Both the position numbers and the translations under genes were made by a program. Positions 1 to 5,181 of a stretch of DNA of 5,181 bases are shown here, piece by piece. The stretch spans positions 1-5,181 of the forward strand of contig DAOVWI010000152.1 in the NCBI GenBank assembly GCA_030636765.1, in the 5' to 3' direction. How positions within the stretch are numbered: position 1 is the first letter of the stretch; each line of letters starts with the position of its first letter. Under the pieces are notes generated by a model. It searched no databases. It saw only the letters and a list, made by a program, of their open reading frames with translations, and was not told the DNA's origin. The DNA is from Gemmatimonadales bacterium (GTDB taxonomy: Bacteria; Gemmatimonadota; Gemmatimonadetes; Palauibacterales; Palauibacteraceae).

Positions 1-1
1 C

Positions 2-1555
2 ATGATGGGTGCGGCGTCCCGAACGGTGCTCGCGCTGACCGCTATGTCGGCTGGAGCTGCGCTCCTGTCGGTGGAGCTCACCGCGCAGGCGGCTCCGACA
101 CGGGACGGCGAAGAGGTCGCGGCGTACGTGGGGTCGCATCGAGCGCAGATCGTCCGCGAGTTCGTGACCCTCCTCTCCGTTCCAAACGTAGCGTCGGATT
201 CGATCAACATCCGGAAGAACGCCGAGCTGATTCGCGTCATGATGGAGCGGCGGGGGATCCGGACGCGCCTGCTGGAGACCGGCGGGCCGCCGATGGTGTT
301 CGGCGAGCTGGACGTTGCGGGGGCATCGCGTACGATCCTCTTCTACTGCCACTACGACGGCCAGCCGGTGGATCCGAGCCGGTGGATCGGGCACGCTCCC
401 TTCGAGCCGGTGCTTCGAGCGGGCCGGCTGGAGGACGCGCCGCAGATCCTGGAGATGCCGGCGGAGGGCGGCGCGCTCGACCCGGAGTGGCGGATCTACG
501 GGCGCTCCGCCTCCGATGACAAGGCCCCGATCGTGGCGATTCTCACGGCGCTCGACGCTCTGGCGGCGGCGGATCTGCGCCCGACCTGGAATCTCAAGTT
601 CCTCTTCGAGGGAGACGAGGAGGCCGGGTCACCTCACCTGGGGTCGGTCATGCGTGAGCATCGTGGCCTGCTGGCGGCCGATCTCGCCGTGATCGCGGAC
701 GGTCCAGCGCACCCTGCGGGCAGGCCGACCGTCGTCCTCGGCGTGCGCGGGATCGTAACCGTGGAGCTCACCGTGTTCGGGCCAGCCATGCCGCTCCACA
801 GCGGGCATTACGGGAACTGGGCGCCCAACCCGGCGGAGAGGCTGGCGGAGCTGCTCGCGTCGATGCAGGACGATGACGGACGCGTCACCATCGAGGGCTG
901 GTACGACGATGTGACCCCACTCGAAGAGGCCGAGCGAGCGGCGCTCGAGCGGTTGCCGGATGACGAGGACGAGCGCCGGCTACTCGGGATCTCGGAATCG
1001 GAAGGGGGAGGCCGAAGCCGGTGGGAGATGGTCACGCTACCATCGCTCAACGTTAGGGGCCTGCGAAGCGCGTGGGTGGGGTCGGAGGCCCGGACCATCG
1101 TGCCGGAACGGGCCGTCGCCAGCCTGGACTTTCGTCTCGTCCGCGACGTGAAACCCCAGGACCAGGTGGCGCGCTTCATCCGCCACCTCGAGCGTCGGGG
1201 CTACCGCATAGTGGATGAGGAGCCCACTCCGGCCACGCGGCTAGCCTACCCGCGTCTCGCCATGGTGCCCGCCACGCGGGGGTATCCGGCCGTGCGCACG
1301 CCGATCGATGATCCGGATGTGGGTCGGGTGATCGAGGCGGTTCGCCGGGTCACCGGGGAGGAGCCGATCGTCATCCCGACGCTGGGCGGCAGCGTGCCGG
1401 GGTACCTGTTCCCGGAGAAGCTATCGGCCGTGTTCGTGAACCTGCCCACCGTCAATCCCGACAACAACCAGCACAGCCCGAACGAGAACCTACGGCTCGG
1501 CCACCTGTTCGACGGCGTGGCGATCTACGCCGCCGTCATGCGAATGCCGCTCTAG
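2..1555 (+). CDS. Secreted M20 family zinc metallopeptidase (carnosinase-like dipeptidase)
   Basis: Probable periplasmic or secreted di-zinc hydrolase that cleaves dipeptides or related amide bonds; the exact substrate cannot be read from the sequence. Residues 1-30 look like a Sec signal peptide (hydrophobic core about 8-25, cleavage probably after A-Q-A at 28-30). The M20 metal and catalytic residues are all visible: H117 with D119 in CHYDGQP, bridging D172 in SASDDKAP, catalytic E206 with metal ligand E207 in GDEEAGS, D233 in IADGP, and the last ligand H491 in QHSPNE. The lid/dimerisation domain lies roughly at residues 245-430, with H266 in LHSGHYG; GGSVPGY near 462-468 matches the substrate-binding loop of carnosinase-type members. 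The length of 517 is usual for the family including a signal peptide. The start is at the window edge: ATG at 2 or 5 fits the signal peptide, but no ribosome binding site can be seen and a start further upstream is not excluded. It is separated by about 290 bases from the next gene and is probably unrelated to it in function. Confidence 0.93.
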   Translation: MMGAASRTVLALTAMSAGAALLSVELTAQAAPTRDGEEVAAYVGSHRAQIVREFVTLLSVPNVASDSINIRKNAELIRVMMERRGIRTRLLETGGPPMVFGELDVAGASRTILFYCHYDGQPVDPSRWIGHAPFEPVLRAGRLEDAPQILEMPAEGGALDPEWRIYGRSASDDKAPIVAILTALDALAAADLRPTWNLKFLFEGDEEAGSPHLGSVMREHRGLLAADLAVIADGPAHPAGRPTVVLGVRGIVTVELTVFGPAMPLHSGHYGNWAPNPAERLAELLASMQDDDGRVTIEGWYDDVTPLEEAERAALERLPDDEDERRLLGISESEGGGRSRWEMVTLPSLNVRGLRSAWVGSEARTIVPERAVASLDFRLVRDVKPQDQVARFIRHLERRGYRIVDEEPTPATRLAYPRLAMVPATRGYPAVRTPIDDPDVGRVIEAVRRVTGEEPIVIPTLGGSVPGYLFPEKLSAVFVNLPTVNPDNNQHSPNENLRLGHLFDGVAIYAAVMRMPL

Positions 1556-1848
1556 TCCGCTGGAACCGCGGGCGGCCCGGAGCGTAAAAGTGCTGGATGA
1601 TGGCTCATATCTTTCTCGGACTGCGCTGTACAGGCTCTCGGGTGGCGTTCCCGGGGGTCGTCCTCCTTCCTTGCCGCTGAGCGTGACCGCCGCCTGAGCG
1701 CGGCCGCCGCTCGCACCGCCGCTCGAGAGACCAACCCAAGACAGCCGACGACGCTCCCGAGCGCCGAGGTCCCAGGCCACGGCGCCGCGCGCCGACGCGC
1801 GTTGCGTCGAGGATTCGACAGAGCACCGAAGCAATGGAAGGCTGAGCC
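1556..1848. other. Non-coding gap between peptidase and beta-carbonic anhydrase
   Basis: This gap of just under 300 bases contains no convincing gene on either strand; the reverse-strand open frames that cross it continue antisense through the flanking genes and look like GC-rich shadows. A perfect 6-bp stem with 3-base loop (1780-1794) has no following T-run, so it is not called a terminator. The first 60 bases are less GC-rich (around 1584-1615) and could hold the promoter for the downstream gene, but no convincing -35/-10 pair was found. Confidence 0.6.
1836..1841 (+). promoter_or_regulatory. Ribosome binding site of the beta-carbonic anhydrase
   Basis: GGAAGG lies 7 bases before the ATG at 1849. 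It supports this start, which also matches the N-terminus expected for the Rv1284-type proteins. Confidence 0.75.
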
Positions 1849-2364
1849 ATGAGCACCACGGAAGAGCTTCTTGAGAACAACCGACGCTACGCCGGCTCCT
1901 TCGACAAGGGAGACCTGCCGATGCCCCCGTCCCGCCGCGTGGCGATCGTCGCCTGCATGGATGCGCGACTGGACGTCTACACGATGCTCGGATTCGAGGA
2001 GGGCGAGGCGCACGTGATCCGCAACGCGGGTGGAGTGGTTACCGACGACGTGCTGCGCTCTCTCCTGATCTCGCAGCGGCTGCTCGGAACGCGGGAGATC
2101 ATCCTGATCCACCACACCGATTGCGGCATGCTGACGTTCCGCGACGACGACATAAAGCGCGACGTCTACCAGGAGGCAGGGGTCAGGCCGCCGTTCGCCC
2201 TGGAGGCCTTCGACGATCCGGCCGAGGATGTCGGACAGTCCATAGCGCGGATCGAGGGCAGCCCCTTCGTCCCCTACAAGCAGCGGATCCGGGGATTCGT
2301 CTTCGACGTGAAGACGGGCCGGCTCCTGGAGGTTGGGTCGAAGGAGAGGGCGGCGGCCGTCTGA
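1849..2364 (+). CDS. Beta-class carbonic anhydrase, short Rv1284-like type
   Basis: Zinc enzyme interconverting CO2 and bicarbonate. No signal peptide is present, so it should act in the cytoplasm. The beta-class active site is intact: zinc ligands C36, H89 and C92, and the D38/R40 dyad in ACMDARLDVY. Further family signatures are HVIRNAGG at 55-62, TDDVLRSL at 65-72 and HHTDCGMLTF at 88-97. The 171-residue length and the sequence pattern (for example LPMPPS at 23-28, RGFVFDVKTG near 148-157) closely resemble my recollection of Mycobacterium tuberculosis Rv1284 (about 163 residues) rather than the longer plant-type or CynT-like enzymes. The start at 1849 has a good ribosome binding site. It is well separated from both neighbours (about 293 and 316 bases) and is probably its own transcription unit. 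It lies about 1.5 kb from an alpha-class carbonic anhydrase on the same strand, so the locus can probably hydrate CO2 on both sides of the inner membrane (inference). Confidence 0.95.
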   Translation: MSTTEELLENNRRYAGSFDKGDLPMPPSRRVAIVACMDARLDVYTMLGFEEGEAHVIRNAGGVVTDDVLRSLLISQRLLGTREIILIHHTDCGMLTFRDDDIKRDVYQEAGVRPPFALEAFDDPAEDVGQSIARIEGSPFVPYKQRIRGFVFDVKTGRLLEVGSKERAAAV

Positions 2365-2550
2365 GAACCGGCTTCGGCCCGGGCGCCGTTGGCTGCCACG
2401 AGCGCATCGGCGACCTCGACCTCCCCGCGAGCGTCGCTGAATGCTGCTCACCTACTGCAAGCTCGTCGAGAAGGCGCGATTCGGGCTCGCGCGACAGTTG
2501 CTGACAGCAGCCAGAGCGCGCATGGGTGACAACGACCTCGCGGACACCCC

Positions 2551-2580
2551 TTGACCCCCCTCCATACCTGGACGTAGGGT
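2551..2580 (+). promoter_or_regulatory. Candidate promoter with dyad in the spacer
   Basis: TTGACC (2551-2556) is a good -35 match. TAGGGT (2575-2580), 18 bases further on, keeps the key TA and final T of a -10 box but is otherwise weak. The spacer holds an inverted repeat, TCCA-N4-TGGA (2561-2572), with further paired C/G positions outside it. A long spacer with a central dyad and a weak -10 resembles promoters controlled by MerR-family activators. No regulator gene is visible in the window, and the match was made by eye. The predicted transcript would start roughly 90-95 bases before the dodecin ATG. Confidence 0.4.
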
Positions 2581-2598
2581 ACCCGCCGCCCCTAGGGG
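2577..2598. repeat. Two adjacent short palindromes (possible operator)
   Basis: GGGTACCC (2577-2584) and CCCCTAGGGG (2589-2598) are perfect palindromes separated by 4 bases, placed over and just downstream of the candidate -10. They could be an operator pair or early-transcript structure. In GC-rich DNA, palindromes of this length also occur by chance. Confidence 0.3.
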
Positions 2599-2665
2599 AG
2601 CGATGGGGTCGAGCCTTCAAACTTCGTGAGGGGGGCGGAGGCCCAGACAGCAAACAAAGCAACAA

Positions 2666-2671
2666 GAGGGG
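2666..2671 (+). promoter_or_regulatory. Ribosome binding site of dodecin
   Basis: GAGGGG lies 9 bases before the ATG at 2681, within a purine-rich stretch that stands out from the GC-rich surroundings. It supports the chosen start. Confidence 0.65.
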
Positions 2672-2680
2672 AACCGGATC

Positions 2681-2887
2681 ATGACAGACAGCGTCTACAA
2701 GGTTATCGAGATCGTAGGCACGAGCAGCGCGGGCTGGGACGAGGCGGCCGCCGCTGCGGTCAGGCGGGCGGGAGAGAGCCTGCGTGACATCCGGGTCGCG
2801 GAGGTCACCGACCTGGACCTGAAGGTGGACGACGGTCAAATCGTCTATCGGGCGAAGATGAAGGTGTCGTTCAAGTACGAGGAGTAG
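2681..2887 (+). CDS. Dodecin family protein, Trp-lacking SecE2/calcium-dodecin type
   Basis: Small cytoplasmic protein of 68 residues, the normal dodecin length. The family forms hollow dodecamers that bind flavins, CoA or other small ligands. The fold is readable: strand 1 YKVIEIVGTS (6-15), helix from about 18 to 35, strand 2 RVAEVTDLDLKV (38-49), strand 3 IVYRAKMKVSFKYEE (54-68). Classical flavin dodecins have a tryptophan in an LDWFEV-like motif at the start of strand 2, which stacks on the isoalloxazine ring; here the aligned position is V39 (DIRVAEV). That motif, with GTSSAGWDEA at 13-22, matches the M. tuberculosis Rv0379 (SecE2) pattern, described as a calcium-binding dodecin, better than the flavin-storing type. 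Flavin storage should therefore not be assumed. The stop is only 35 bases from the next gene, suggesting co-transcription with the barrel protein and alpha-carbonic anhydrase. Confidence 0.92.
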   Translation: MTDSVYKVIEIVGTSSAGWDEAAAAAVRRAGESLRDIRVAEVTDLDLKVDDGQIVYRAKMKVSFKYEE

Positions 2888-2922
2888 GATCGAAGTAGGA
2901 TGCCTGCACTCGGGAGCCCCCA

Positions 2923-3840
2923 ATGGATGTTCCACCGATCACTGAGCGCCTGGCAACGAAATGCAGGCGCGATGTCACGTTGGTCAGAGCGATTCTGCTC
3001 GGAGCGCTGTGGACGGCTTCGATCCCCGCCGCTCCTCTTCAGGCGCAGGATACCCAGGAGGAGGAGACCGGGGGCGCGAATCAGGATCAGGACGAGCAGG
3101 CCCGGCTGGCGAAGCAGACTCAGAACCCAATCTCCAACCTGATCAGCCTTCCGGCTCAGAACAACACGAGCTTTGGGATCGGAGAGTTCGACCGCACGTC
3201 GAACGTACTGAACATTCAGCCGGTGATCCCGGTCAGACTGTCTAGTTCCATCAACCTGATCAGCCGAGCGATTCTGCCCATCATCTCCGCGCCCGATGTG
3301 ACACGACCCGAGGGTACCACCTGGGGGCTCGGGGACCTCACCTACACGGCCTTCTTTTCACCGGCGGAGCCTGGCGCGCTGATCTGGGGGATCGGTCCGG
3401 TGCTTCTGTTCCCGACCGGGACGAGCGACGAGACGGGATCGGGGAAGTGGGGCGCCGGCCCCTCCATCGTCCTTCTCGGAATGCCCGGGAAGATGGTCGT
3501 GGGGGTACTCGTCAGTAACATCTGGTCGTACGCCGGGGACTCCGATCGCGCCGACGTGAACCTGATGCTCATCCAGTACTTCATCAACTACAATCTTCCG
3601 AACGCCTGGTATCTGTCCAGCGCCCCTATCATCACGTCGGACTGGACGAAGCCAGCCAGCGCTGGGTGGATCGTGCCGTTCGGTGGAGGTGGCGGGAAGA
3701 TCTTCAGAATCGGCAGCCAGCCGATCAACGGTTCCATCCAAGCGTTCTACAACGTGGTGACGCCGAAGGATGAGGAAGGGAACCGGGTCGGACCCGAATG
3801 GTCGCTCCGTCTGCAGCTTCAGCTGCTCTTTCCCAGGTAG
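2923..3840 (+). CDS. Putative outer-membrane beta-barrel protein (MetA/'neuromedin U'-annotated transporter type)
   Basis: Exported protein of 305 residues, predicted to form an outer-membrane barrel; its cargo is unknown. The N-terminus has basic residues (13-22), a hydrophobic stretch (23-41) and a likely signal peptidase I site after LQA at 39-41. A short acidic, low-complexity linker rich in Q, E and D follows (43-62). The rest has the alternating aromatic/glycine strands of a barrel. Motifs recalled from proteins annotated 'transporter' or 'neuromedin U' are QNPISNLISLP (67-77), NVLNIQPVIP (94-103), GLGDLTYTAFFSP (135-147), GKWGAGPS (164-171), QYFINYNLP (208-216) and a closing LRLQLQLLFPR. 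The animal-hormone name is an annotation artefact. The chosen ATG has CGGGAG 6 bases upstream (2911-2916); a later in-frame TTG at 2980 would shorten the basic region but has no clear ribosome binding site. It lies between dodecin and alpha-carbonic anhydrase with short gaps, so it may give small solutes access to the periplasm (inference). Confidence 0.85.
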   Translation: MDVPPITERLATKCRRDVTLVRAILLGALWTASIPAAPLQAQDTQEEETGGANQDQDEQARLAKQTQNPISNLISLPAQNNTSFGIGEFDRTSNVLNIQPVIPVRLSSSINLISRAILPIISAPDVTRPEGTTWGLGDLTYTAFFSPAEPGALIWGIGPVLLFPTGTSDETGSGKWGAGPSIVLLGMPGKMVVGVLVSNIWSYAGDSDRADVNLMLIQYFINYNLPNAWYLSSAPIITSDWTKPASAGWIVPFGGGGGKIFRIGSQPINGSIQAFYNVVTPKDEEGNRVGPEWSLRLQLQLLFPR

Positions 3841-3878
3841 GAGTCCCGCACAAGACGGCGCCGCTGATCCTTGAAGCC

Positions 3879-3884
3879 AAGGAG
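3879..3884 (+). promoter_or_regulatory. Ribosome binding site that fixes the GTG start of the alpha-carbonic anhydrase
   Basis: AAGGAG lies 7 bases before GTG at 3892, a near-ideal Shine-Dalgarno and spacing. The in-frame TTG at 3871 has no such site, so the GTG is preferred. Confidence 0.8.
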
Positions 3885-3891
3885 ACGACAG

Positions 3892-4740
3892 GTGAGCACA
3901 AGATTGCTAGCCTCGGCGGGCACGAATGCGCGATTCACCTGCGTCCTCTGCCTCGCGGTCTTTGTCGCCTGCGGACAGTCGCCGGATCCCCAAGGTGGGT
4001 CGGTGGAGGAGTCCGCCCAAGGGACGGCCCATGAGATCCACTGGGGCTACGAGGGAGAGATCGGGCCTGCCCGCTGGGCGGACCTGAGTCCCGACTTCGC
4101 CCAGTGCGGGCAAGGGAGAGAGCAGTCGCCGATCGACCTAGTGGGGGCCGTCGTCGTCGAGGGCATGCCGCTCGAGAAGACACGTAGCCAGGGGCTGCTC
4201 ACTGTCGAGCAGCGAGCCCGCGTGATGGATCTCATCGACAACGGCCACACCATCCAGGTCACCAGCGACGCGTTCATGGCGCTGGACCTCGACGGTGAGC
4301 ACTACGAGCTTGTGCAATACCACTTCCACGACCCGTCCGAGCACACGGTCGACGGCGAGCAGGCGCCGCTCGAGGTCCACTTCGTCCACAAGTCGGCGGC
4401 TGGCAACCTGGCCGTCGCAGCTTTGCTGGTCGAGGTTGGTGATCGCGACCCGGTTTGGGATCACGTGATTGCCGCGCTCCCCTCGGGCCCCGGCGATTCT
4501 CGACACCTCGACGACTTGGATCTAAAGACCAGCGAGCTTCACCCGGCGTCCGATTACTACCGCTATCGGGGCTCGCTTACTACGCCGCCGTGCTCCGAGG
4601 ATGTGGAGTGGATAGTCATGGCCGACAGGCACCGGATCTCACCGGAACAGATGGCGGCGATCACGTCCCACCTTCATCAAAACAACAGACCCGTCCAGCC
4701 TCTGGGCGAACGGGAGCTGGTGCTGATTTCGAGCCGATAG
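3892..4740 (+). CDS. Alpha-class carbonic anhydrase, periplasmic, probable lipoprotein
   Basis: Zinc enzyme for reversible CO2 hydration, acting outside the cytoplasm. With the GTG start the protein is 282 residues. Residues 1-27 form a signal peptide ending in VFVAC; C27 with following GQS suggests a lipoprotein, although F at -3 is a weak lipobox residue and ordinary signal peptidase I cleavage is possible. A low-complexity linker (28-48) precedes the catalytic domain, which opens with HWGYEG (50-55) and QSPIDL (78-83). Active-site residues by comparison with human CA II: zinc ligands H144, H146 (YHFHDPSEH) and H163 (EVHFVH); proton-shuttle H119 in DNGHTIQV; E150 and T230 of the Thr-Glu gate in GSLTTPPC. 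C72 and C234 are placed for the disulfide common in bacterial alpha enzymes. The C-terminal NNRPVQPLG motif is present. The enzyme therefore looks complete and active. It follows the barrel gene by 51 bases and probably shares its transcript. Confidence 0.95.
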   Translation: MSTRLLASAGTNARFTCVLCLAVFVACGQSPDPQGGSVEESAQGTAHEIHWGYEGEIGPARWADLSPDFAQCGQGREQSPIDLVGAVVVEGMPLEKTRSQGLLTVEQRARVMDLIDNGHTIQVTSDAFMALDLDGEHYELVQYHFHDPSEHTVDGEQAPLEVHFVHKSAAGNLAVAALLVEVGDRDPVWDHVIAALPSGPGDSRHLDDLDLKTSELHPASDYYRYRGSLTTPPCSEDVEWIVMADRHRISPEQMAAITSHLHQNNRPVQPLGERELVLISSR

Positions 4741-4790
4741 GACTAAGAGGGCGTCCGCAGGCGGATCAGGAGACGATCATCTTCCTGCCG

Positions 4791-4868
4791 ATGACATTGC
4801 TTGCCGGCATCACGGGATTGATGGCGGCTCTGGCTGGCGGCATGATCTTCAGCGTGAGGTTCGCATAG
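4791..4868 (+). CDS. Possible 25-residue hydrophobic membrane peptide (doubtful)
   Basis: This short open frame encodes one hydrophobic stretch rich in G, A, L, M and I (MTLLAGITGL at its start, ending SVRFA), which could span a membrane once. Its stop (4866-4868) is one base before the ATG of the isomerase gene, as in translationally coupled genes. Against it: the nearest good Shine-Dalgarno (AGGAGA, 4768-4773) is 17 bases from this ATG, too far for normal use, and the frame is open upstream without a better start. I do not recognise a family. It could be a small membrane protein, a leader that couples translation, or non-coding sequence. Confidence 0.3.
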   Translation: MTLLAGITGLMAALAGGMIFSVRFA

Positions 4869-4869
4869 G

Positions 4870-5181
4870 ATGAAGGCGTGGCTTCGGTCGCCGGCGGTGA
4901 GCTTTCTGGCGATCGGCATACTGCTGTTCGCGCTTCAGGCCCTCCTGCGGGATCGCGGCGACCGGGATGCCGACCAGCGCATCGAGGTGACGGCGACCGA
5001 GATCGGCTGGCTCGCCGAGAGCTGGACCCGTCTGTGGAACCGGCCGCCGACCGAGGGCGAGCTTCGCGGCCTCGTGGACGATTACGTCCGGCAGGAAGTG
5101 CTCTACAGGGAGGCGCTGGCGCTCGGGCTCGACCGTGGCGACGAGGTGATCCGCCGGCGGCTGGCGCAGAAGTTCGAGTTC
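4870..5181 (+). CDS. Membrane-anchored peptidyl-prolyl isomerase, SurA/PpiC-like (N-terminal part, cut by window edge)
   Basis: The first 104 residues are visible and the frame stays open to the right edge. Residues 1-8 are short and basic, residues 9-26 form one transmembrane helix or uncleaved signal anchor (AVSFLAIGILLFALQALL), and the rest should face the periplasm. From about residue 40 onward the protein is helical and charged; RPPTEGELRGLVDDYVRQEV (58-77) followed by LYREALALGLDRGDEVIRRR resembles the N-terminal chaperone region of SurA-like parvulins, which precedes the catalytic rotamase domain. That domain would lie beyond the window and cannot be confirmed. In-frame TGA at 4855-4857 restricts the start to this ATG; the upstream GAGG (4855-4858) is a modest ribosome binding site. 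A folding helper fits next to exported proteins such as the barrel and the alpha-carbonic anhydrase, but the link is inferred from position only. Confidence 0.8.
   Translation, partial: MKAWLRSPAVSFLAIGILLFALQALLRDRGDRDADQRIEVTATEIGWLAESWTRLWNRPPTEGELRGLVDDYVRQEVLYREALALGLDRGDEVIRRRLAQKFEF

Larger units (their letters stand above)
2365..2680. other. Non-coding leader region upstream of dodecin
   Basis: No supported gene lies in these 316 bases. A 37-codon open frame (2441-2554) has no ribosome binding site and was not accepted. The left half is featureless GC-rich sequence; just after the beta-carbonic anhydrase stop there are weak GC hairpins (around 2368-2385) without a T-run. The right half has candidate promoter elements (2551-2580), two short perfect palindromes (2577-2584 and 2589-2598) and an A-rich stretch at 2648-2667 leading into the dodecin ribosome binding site. 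This is the most likely regulatory region for the downstream gene set. Confidence 0.55.

Noticed and set aside
1780..1794. Perfect 6-bp stem, 3-base loop hairpin considered as a terminator
   Set aside because: No T-run follows, and short GC hairpins are expected often in such GC-rich intergenic DNA.
2368..2385. GC hairpin just after the beta-carbonic anhydrase stop, considered as a terminator
   Set aside because: The stem is only 3-4 bp and no T-run follows.
1552..2451. Long reverse-strand open frame of 299 codons antisense to the beta-carbonic anhydrase
   Set aside because: It runs opposite a clearly recognised enzyme gene, its product is low-complexity and arginine-rich with no family signature, and open antisense frames are common in GC-rich DNA.
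2499..2509. TGCTG-A-CAGCA inverted repeat considered as an operator
   Set aside because: It is short, isolated and not aligned with any promoter element.
2441..2554. 37-codon forward frame (MLLTYCKLVEKARFG...) between beta-carbonic anhydrase and dodecin
   Set aside because: There is no Shine-Dalgarno before the ATG, an in-frame stop directly precedes it, and its end overlaps the candidate -35 box; its length is within chance for this base composition.
2183..2935. Reverse-strand open frame of 250 codons across the dodecin leader
   Set aside because: It overlaps the beta-carbonic anhydrase end and the whole dodecin gene, and shows proline/arginine/serine-rich shadow composition with no recognisable motif.
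3358..3741. Reverse-strand open frame of 127 codons inside the barrel gene
   Set aside because: It lies wholly antisense to a gene with a signal peptide and family motifs, and has no family signature of its own.
1..5181. CRISPR arrays, insertion sequences, tRNA or rRNA genes, attachment sites
   Set aside because: No regularly spaced repeats, transposase-like frames, terminal inverted repeats or RNA gene signatures were seen on reading both strands.

Overview
The window is GC-rich and densely coded. Every supported gene lies on the + strand. Exported proteins (a Sec-signal M20 peptidase, a signal-peptide beta-barrel protein and a lipoprotein-like alpha-carbonic anhydrase) and a membrane-anchored SurA-like parvulin point to a Gram-negative bacterium with an outer membrane. 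The base composition and the protein mix would suit a Gemmatimonadota-like or similar environmental lineage. That placement is only a guess, because the window holds no taxonomic marker gene.

Layout. 2-1555: secreted M20 family metallopeptidase of the carnosinase-like dipeptidase branch. 1556-1848: non-coding, with a ribosome binding site at its end. 1849-2364: short cytoplasmic beta-carbonic anhydrase closely resembling mycobacterial Rv1284. 2365-2680: non-coding leader with a candidate promoter that has a dyad in its spacer, followed by two palindromes. 2681-2887: dodecin of the tryptophan-lacking, SecE2/calcium-dodecin type. 2923-3840: exported protein, probably an outer-membrane beta-barrel of the MetA/'neuromedin U'-annotated transporter type. 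3892-4740: periplasmic alpha-carbonic anhydrase, probably a lipoprotein, starting at a GTG with an excellent Shine-Dalgarno. 4791-4868: doubtful 25-residue hydrophobic peptide. 4870 to the right edge: N-terminal part of a membrane-anchored peptidyl-prolyl isomerase (SurA/PpiC-like), cut by the window.

How the genes may work together. From the dodecin onward the genes are close together (gaps of about 35, 51 and 129 bases) and probably form one transcript read from the 2365-2680 leader. The most notable feature is that two evolutionarily unrelated carbonic anhydrases, one cytoplasmic and one periplasmic, sit within about 2 kb of each other, with an outer-membrane channel candidate and a small ligand-storage protein between them. 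A role in CO2/bicarbonate handling across the envelope is a reasonable hypothesis, but it is inference. No mobile element, CRISPR array, tRNA or rRNA was recognised, and each gene belongs to a known family. Any novelty would lie in the gene combination and its regulation.
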